A stretch of DNA of 64,000 nt from NCEH01 sp040049195 (GTDB lineage Bacteria > Pseudomonadota > Alphaproteobacteria > Rhizobiales > Xanthobacteraceae). The first letter of the stretch is position 1. Each line of letters begins with the position of its first letter. This document shows positions 60,597-64,000 of this stretch, piece after piece. The stretch lies in assembly GCF_040049195.1 (NCBI RefSeq), contig NZ_JBDZDL010000001.1; one strand, 5' to 3'. A model generated the notes under the pieces. The model made no database searches, was not told the DNA's origin, and worked only from the letters and a program-made list of their open reading frames with translations. A program made the translations under genes and the position numbers.

Positions 60597-62300
60597 ATGA
60601 CGATCAACCTTCAGATGCCTGACATTCGGGAGTTGCGGCCGCGAATCACCGTGTTCGGCTGCGGTGGCGCCGGTGGCAACGCCGTCAACAACATGATCAC
60701 CGCCGGCCTCACCGGCGTGGAGTTCGTCGTCGCCAATACGGATGCGCAGGCCCTCTCCCTCTCCAAGGCGGAGCGCCTGGTGCAGATGGGCGTCGCCGTC
60801 ACCGAAGGCCTCGGGGCAGGCTCGCAGCCGGAAGTCGGCCGCGCCGCCGCTGAAGAAGTGCTGGATGAGATTCGCGACCACCTGTCCGGCTCGCACATGG
60901 TGTTCATCACCGCCGGCATGGGCGGCGGCACCGGCACCGGCGCTGCCCCCGTCGTGGCCCGCGCGGCCCGCGAACTGGGCATCCTCACGGTGGGCGTGGT
61001 GACCAAGCCCTTCCACTTCGAGGGCCAGCGCCGCATGCGTGTCGCCGAGCACGGCATCAACGAGCTGCAGAAGACGGTCGACACGCTGATCGTCATCCCG
61101 AATCAGAACCTGTTCCGGGTCGCCAACGAGAAGACCACCTTCGCGGACGCCTTCGCCATGGCGGACCAGGTGCTCTATTCGGGCGTCGCCTGCATCACCG
61201 ACCTGATGGTGAAGGAAGGCCTCATCAATCTCGACTTCGCCGACGTGCGCGCCGTGATGCGCGACATGGGCAAGGCGATGATGGGCACCGGCGAAGCCTC
61301 CGGCGACAAGCGCGCCATTCAGGCCGCCGAAGCCGCGATCGCCAACCCGCTGCTGGACGAAACCTCCATGCGCGGCGCCGGCGGCCTGCTGATCTCCATC
61401 ACCGGCGGCAACGACATGACGCTGTTCGAGGTGGACGAAGCCGCGACCCGTATCCGCGAGGAAGTGGACCCGGACGCCAACATCATCCTCGGCGCCACCT
61501 TCGACCAGAGCCTGGACGGCATCATCCGCGTGTCGGTGGTGGCCACCGGCATCGACCCCGCGGTGATCCCCGAGCAGATCCAGTATCGCGGCGAGAGCAC
61601 GCCGGACCTGCAGGGCCGCAAGATGTCCAACGCCGGCCGCGCGGCCGTGGAGCAGGCCCGCGAGGCCCAGATCCGCAGCGCGGTGGCGGCGATCTCCGCC
61701 GAAGACCTGATGGCGCTCGACAATGCCGTCGCGGCCCAGCCGGCGCCCCAGCCGCAGCATGCGGCGCCCGCTCCGGCTCCGCAGCGTCCGGTGGCCATCG
61801 ACGAGGTGACCATCCGCGCCGCAGCGCCGAAGCCCTCCTTCTATTCCGAGCCTGAGCCGGCGCCCGCGCCTGCCCCGGTGGAGGAAGAGGAGTTCGCGCC
61901 CTACATCCCGCCGCAGGCCCAGCGCCCCCGCGCGCCGCGCATGCCCCGCGTGGATGAACTGCCGATGCCCGCGCAGAACCAGATCCGCGCCCAGCGCGGC
62001 GAGCCTGCCGCCGAGCAGAAGCGCATGACCCTTCTCCAGCGCCTGGCCAATGTGGGGATGGGGCGCCGTGAGGAAGAGCCCGAGGCGCCTGTGCGCCGCG
62101 AGCAGCCGAGCATGCGCGCCCCTGATTCGCGGGCGCCCCAGCAGAAGCCTGCCGGCCGTCCCGGCGAACCGGTCTCGGAATTCGCAAAGCGCCCGCCCGC
62201 GCGGCCCGTCGCCGAGGTTCCGAGCCGCCATGCACCGCAGCACGGGCATGAGGAAGATCACCTCGAGATTCCCGCCTTCTTGCGTCGCCAGGCGAACTGA
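60597..62300 (+). CDS. ftsZ: cell division GTPase FtsZ
   Basis: 567 residues, tubulin-like GTPase that forms the Z-ring. VFGCGGAGGNAVNNMI, NTDAQAL, the tubulin signature GGGTGTGAAP and NLDFADVRAVM are intact. A long Pro/Ala/Gln-rich linker (about 320-555), as in other rhizobial FtsZ, ends in the conserved C-terminal peptide EIPAFLRRQAN that binds FtsA. The ATG at 60597 follows GGAG. The 87-bp gap from ftsA holds a GATTC site (60552-60556), which may carry CcrM methylation. Confidence 0.97.
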   Translation: MTINLQMPDIRELRPRITVFGCGGAGGNAVNNMITAGLTGVEFVVANTDAQALSLSKAERLVQMGVAVTEGLGAGSQPEVGRAAAEEVLDEIRDHLSGSHMVFITAGMGGGTGTGAAPVVARAARELGILTVGVVTKPFHFEGQRRMRVAEHGINELQKTVDTLIVIPNQNLFRVANEKTTFADAFAMADQVLYSGVACITDLMVKEGLINLDFADVRAVMRDMGKAMMGTGEASGDKRAIQAAEAAIANPLLDETSMRGAGGLLISITGGNDMTLFEVDEAATRIREEVDPDANIILGATFDQSLDGIIRVSVVATGIDPAVIPEQIQYRGESTPDLQGRKMSNAGRAAVEQAREAQIRSAVAAISAEDLMALDNAVAAQPAPQPQHAAPAPAPQRPVAIDEVTIRAAAPKPSFYSEPEPAPAPAPVEEEEFAPYIPPQAQRPRAPRMPRVDELPMPAQNQIRAQRGEPAAEQKRMTLLQRLANVGMGRREEEPEAPVRREQPSMRAPDSRAPQQKPAGRPGEPVSEFAKRPPARPVAEVPSRHAPQHGHEEDHLEIPAFLRRQAN

Positions 62301-62310
62301 TTCGCTGGCT

Positions 62311-62397
62311 TTTGGTAACACGCACCTGCGCCCGGGACTGTGTCTCGGGCGTAAGTATTTGATAACCAAGAAGTTTTTTGTGACGCGTTTGGTAACA
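62311..62397. repeat. three TTTGRTAACM repeats in the ftsZ-lpxC gap
   Basis: TTTGGTAACA occurs at 62311-62320 and 62388-62397, and a near copy TTTGATAACC at 62358-62367, all in the same orientation and flanking the hairpin. They are AT-richer than the surroundings. They may be regulator sites for lpxC or chance; no known binding protein is assigned. Confidence 0.4.
62329..62351. terminator. hairpin downstream of ftsZ
   Basis: CGCCCGGGA (62329-62337) and TCTCGGGCG (62343-62351) form a nine-pair stem with one G-T wobble and a 5-nt loop, 28 nt after the ftsZ stop. No T run follows directly; TTTTTT occurs about 25 nt later. The rest of the 297-bp ftsZ-lpxC gap holds three TTTGRTAAC repeats and no gene. 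Confidence 0.5.
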
Positions 62398-62597
62398 GGC
62401 GGTAAGCAAGCGTGATTTGGCGCAGCGCAACGAGCCCGCTAGGTTGACCCTCGAACCTTGCTTAACGCGGTCGGCGCGGAATGGATCCACACGCGATCCA
62501 TCAAATTCCAACCCGGCGGCAAAATTAGGCGGGTGAGGTGAAACATTAGAGGCGGGAATGCGGCGGCCCTTGGGCCGTGACGGTTTCCGGGGTCCAT

Positions 62598-63539
62598 ATG
62601 GCTTCCGAGATGCAGACGACCCTTGCTGGCGAGATCGCTCTTTCGGGCGTTGGCGTTCACGGGGGCATCGAAGCCTCTCTCATCCTGAAGCCCGCCCCCG
62701 CAGACACCGGCATCGTTTTCATCCGCACCTTCGCCGACCAGGCCCCCCGCAAGATGGCGGTCTCCCGCCAGTCGGTGCAGGCCACCGACCTCGCCACCGT
62801 CCTCGGCGACAAGAGCGGCGCCCTCGTTTCCACGGTCGAGCATGTGCTCTCCGCTTTGTCCGGCCTCGGCGTCGACAATGCGCAGGTGGAAGTCACCGGC
62901 CCGGAAGTTCCGATTCTCGACGGCAGCGCCGGCCCGGTGGTCGCCGCCATCGACGAAGTCGGCATCACGGTGCTCCCCGCCCGCCGCAAATATCTCAAGG
63001 TGCTGAAGCCCATCCGCGTCGAGAACGGCGCCTCCTTCGGTGAGCTTCTGCCCTATGACGCCGGCTTCCGCCTGGAAGTGGAGATCGAGTTCGATCATTC
63101 CGGCATCGGCCGCCAGCGCTTCGCCGGCAACCTCACCCCGAACGTGTTCCGCCGCGAACTCGCGAGCGCCCGGACGTTTGGCTTCCTCAAGGATGTGGAG
63201 CGCCTGCGCTCCGCCGGCTATGCCCGCGGTGCCTCGCTGGAAAACACCGTCTGCCTCGGCGATGCCGGCATCCTCAATCCTGAAGGCCTGCGCTTCGCGG
63301 ACGAGTTCGTGCGCCACAAGGCCCTGGACGCGGTGGGCGATCTCGCGCTCGCCGGCCTGCCGCTGATGGCCCGCTATCGCTCTTTCCGCGGCGGACATAA
63401 GCTGAATTTCAATGTGGTGGACGCTCTCCTGGCGGATCGCTCGGCCTTCGCCGTGGTGGATGCCCCGGTCCGCGGGCGCCGCGAAGGTGCCGAGCTCGCG
63501 ATCGGCGCCCCCGTCCTCGCCTACGCCCCGGAGCGTTGA
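62598..63539 (+). CDS. lpxC: UDP-3-O-acyl-N-acetylglucosamine deacetylase
   Basis: 313 residues from the ATG at 62598; a GTG at 62577 is an in-frame alternative. LpxC performs the committed step of lipid A synthesis. The zinc and catalytic residues are present: STVEHVLSAL, the HKALDAVGDL block (H-K-x-L-D) and the catalytic histidine in FRGGHKLN. SGVGVHGG and PILDGSAGPVV are further family marks. lpxC next to ftsZ is the usual alphaproteobacterial order. Confidence 0.95.
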   Translation: MASEMQTTLAGEIALSGVGVHGGIEASLILKPAPADTGIVFIRTFADQAPRKMAVSRQSVQATDLATVLGDKSGALVSTVEHVLSALSGLGVDNAQVEVTGPEVPILDGSAGPVVAAIDEVGITVLPARRKYLKVLKPIRVENGASFGELLPYDAGFRLEVEIEFDHSGIGRQRFAGNLTPNVFRRELASARTFGFLKDVERLRSAGYARGASLENTVCLGDAGILNPEGLRFADEFVRHKALDAVGDLALAGLPLMARYRSFRGGHKLNFNVVDALLADRSAFAVVDAPVRGRREGAELAIGAPVLAYAPER

Positions 63540-63868
63540 GCCGCAGGACGTGGCCCTTGAGGGGCCGTCCGACCCTGCGCACCGCGGCCTTGTCTTTTTG
63601 CGATCCCATTTTCGACGCCACACGCGGCCGGTCTTGTGCCCGTGGGCTCACGCATTCTCGCGCGCGGACTGTGTTCTGCCGCGAGCGCCCGCCCGCCGGC
63701 TTGACGTGCGCGCCTCCGCCCTTAAAAAACCGAGCGAACCAGGTGGCGGAAACGCATTTGACGGTGCTTCGCCCCCGCCCGCCACATTGCCGACTGAAAG
63801 CGCCGTTAGCCGCGTAGTCTGCGGCGTTCTGCACGGAAGCCGACGGCTTGGGATGGAACCTTCACGTG
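63540..63868. other. non-coding gap between lpxC and bamD
   Basis: Contains a short GGCCC/GGGCC stem at about 63562-63576 just after lpxC that may terminate transcription. A TTGACG occurs at 63701-63706 and another near 63760, but neither has a convincing -10 partner. A TCACGTGA palindrome at 63862-63869 abuts the bamD start. No gene is evident. Confidence 0.4.
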
Positions 63869-64000
63869 ATGCGCCTTTTCTCTGACGCCGCTGTCCTGCG
63901 CACCCGGGCGGCCAGCCTGCTCGGACTCATCTTCCTTGCCACCAGCCTCGCCGGCTGCGCCAGCAATAAGGACGATGTCATTCCGCCCGACGAGCCGGCC
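63869..64000 (+). CDS. bamD: outer membrane assembly lipoprotein BamD, N-terminal part (cut by window end)
   Basis: 44 residues are visible. A signal peptide (SLLGLIFLATSLAGC) with lipobox LAGC marks a lipoprotein, and the mature start ends DDVIPPDEPA, typical of alphaproteobacterial BamD (ComL), which normally follows lpxC. BamD is an essential part of the beta-barrel assembly machinery. The TPR domains lie outside the window. Confidence 0.8.
   Translation, partial: MRLFSDAAVLRTRAASLLGLIFLATSLAGCASNKDDVIPPDEPA

Noticed and set aside
63862..63869. TCACGTGA near bamD as a second parS
   Set aside because: Only the central 8 bp match; the outer bases needed for ParB binding are absent.

Overview
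The window is about 64 kb of high-GC chromosomal DNA from an alphaproteobacterium, most likely Hyphomicrobiales and possibly Xanthobacteraceae. That placement is inferred from protein style (FtsQ beginning MDGGGR, a CenR-like regulator, bamD after lpxC), the dcw gene order and the GC content; no rRNA or tRNA gene is present to confirm it. There are no insertion sequences, phage genes, CRISPR arrays or toxin-antitoxin modules.

Left flank (1-5.6 kb): the 3' part of a cytochrome c gene, a short-chain dehydrogenase divergent from a GlxA/AraC-type regulator, the RNase P RNA gene on the minus strand, a small lower-GC orphan, and an AmpD-like amidase with a DjlA-like co-chaperone.

The backbone is the division and cell-wall (dcw) cluster: mraZ-rsmH-ftsL-ftsI-murE-murF-mraY (5.9-14.1 kb), murD (15.8-17.2 kb), ftsW-murG-murC (51.6-55.3 kb), murB-ddl-ftsQ-ftsA-ftsZ (56.3-62.3 kb), then lpxC and the start of bamD. 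Many junctions are 1-4 nt stop/start overlaps (mraZ/rsmH, rsmH/ftsL, murE/murF, ftsW/murG, ftsQ/ftsA), implying translational coupling. The mraZ promoter carries four CCCAT boxes exactly 10 bp apart, a good candidate for MraZ autoregulation.

The cluster is broken in three places. A sulfur module (a BigR/SqrR-type persulfide sensor, a DUF2892 protein and two YeeE/YedE transporter halves) sits between mraY and murD. A cation-diffusion-facilitator gene sits between murC and murB. About 34 kb of mostly unrelated genes separates murD from ftsW. That long block starts with a perfect 16-bp parS palindrome. It then holds ohr, a HAD phosphatase, ribF, a serine beta-lactamase-like esterase, an aminotransferase, ftsK, lolA, xthA, a CenR-like regulator operon divergent from a YkuD-domain protein, lutABC (L-lactate oxidation), several orphan membrane or secreted proteins, azlCD, glcDEF with a LysR regulator, thiE, malate synthase, a DUF2076 protein, and the DNA-repair genes pdeM and lhr.

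Metabolically, GlcDEF (glycolate to glyoxylate) followed by malate synthase (glyoxylate plus acetyl-CoA to malate), next to LutABC (lactate to pyruvate), forms a small 2-hydroxyacid assimilation region. No clearly new multi-gene system was found. The most notable items are the parS site inside a disrupted dcw cluster, the mraZ box array, the sulfur-sensing insert with its palindrome, and a cytochrome with a duplicated two-cysteine module of unknown function.
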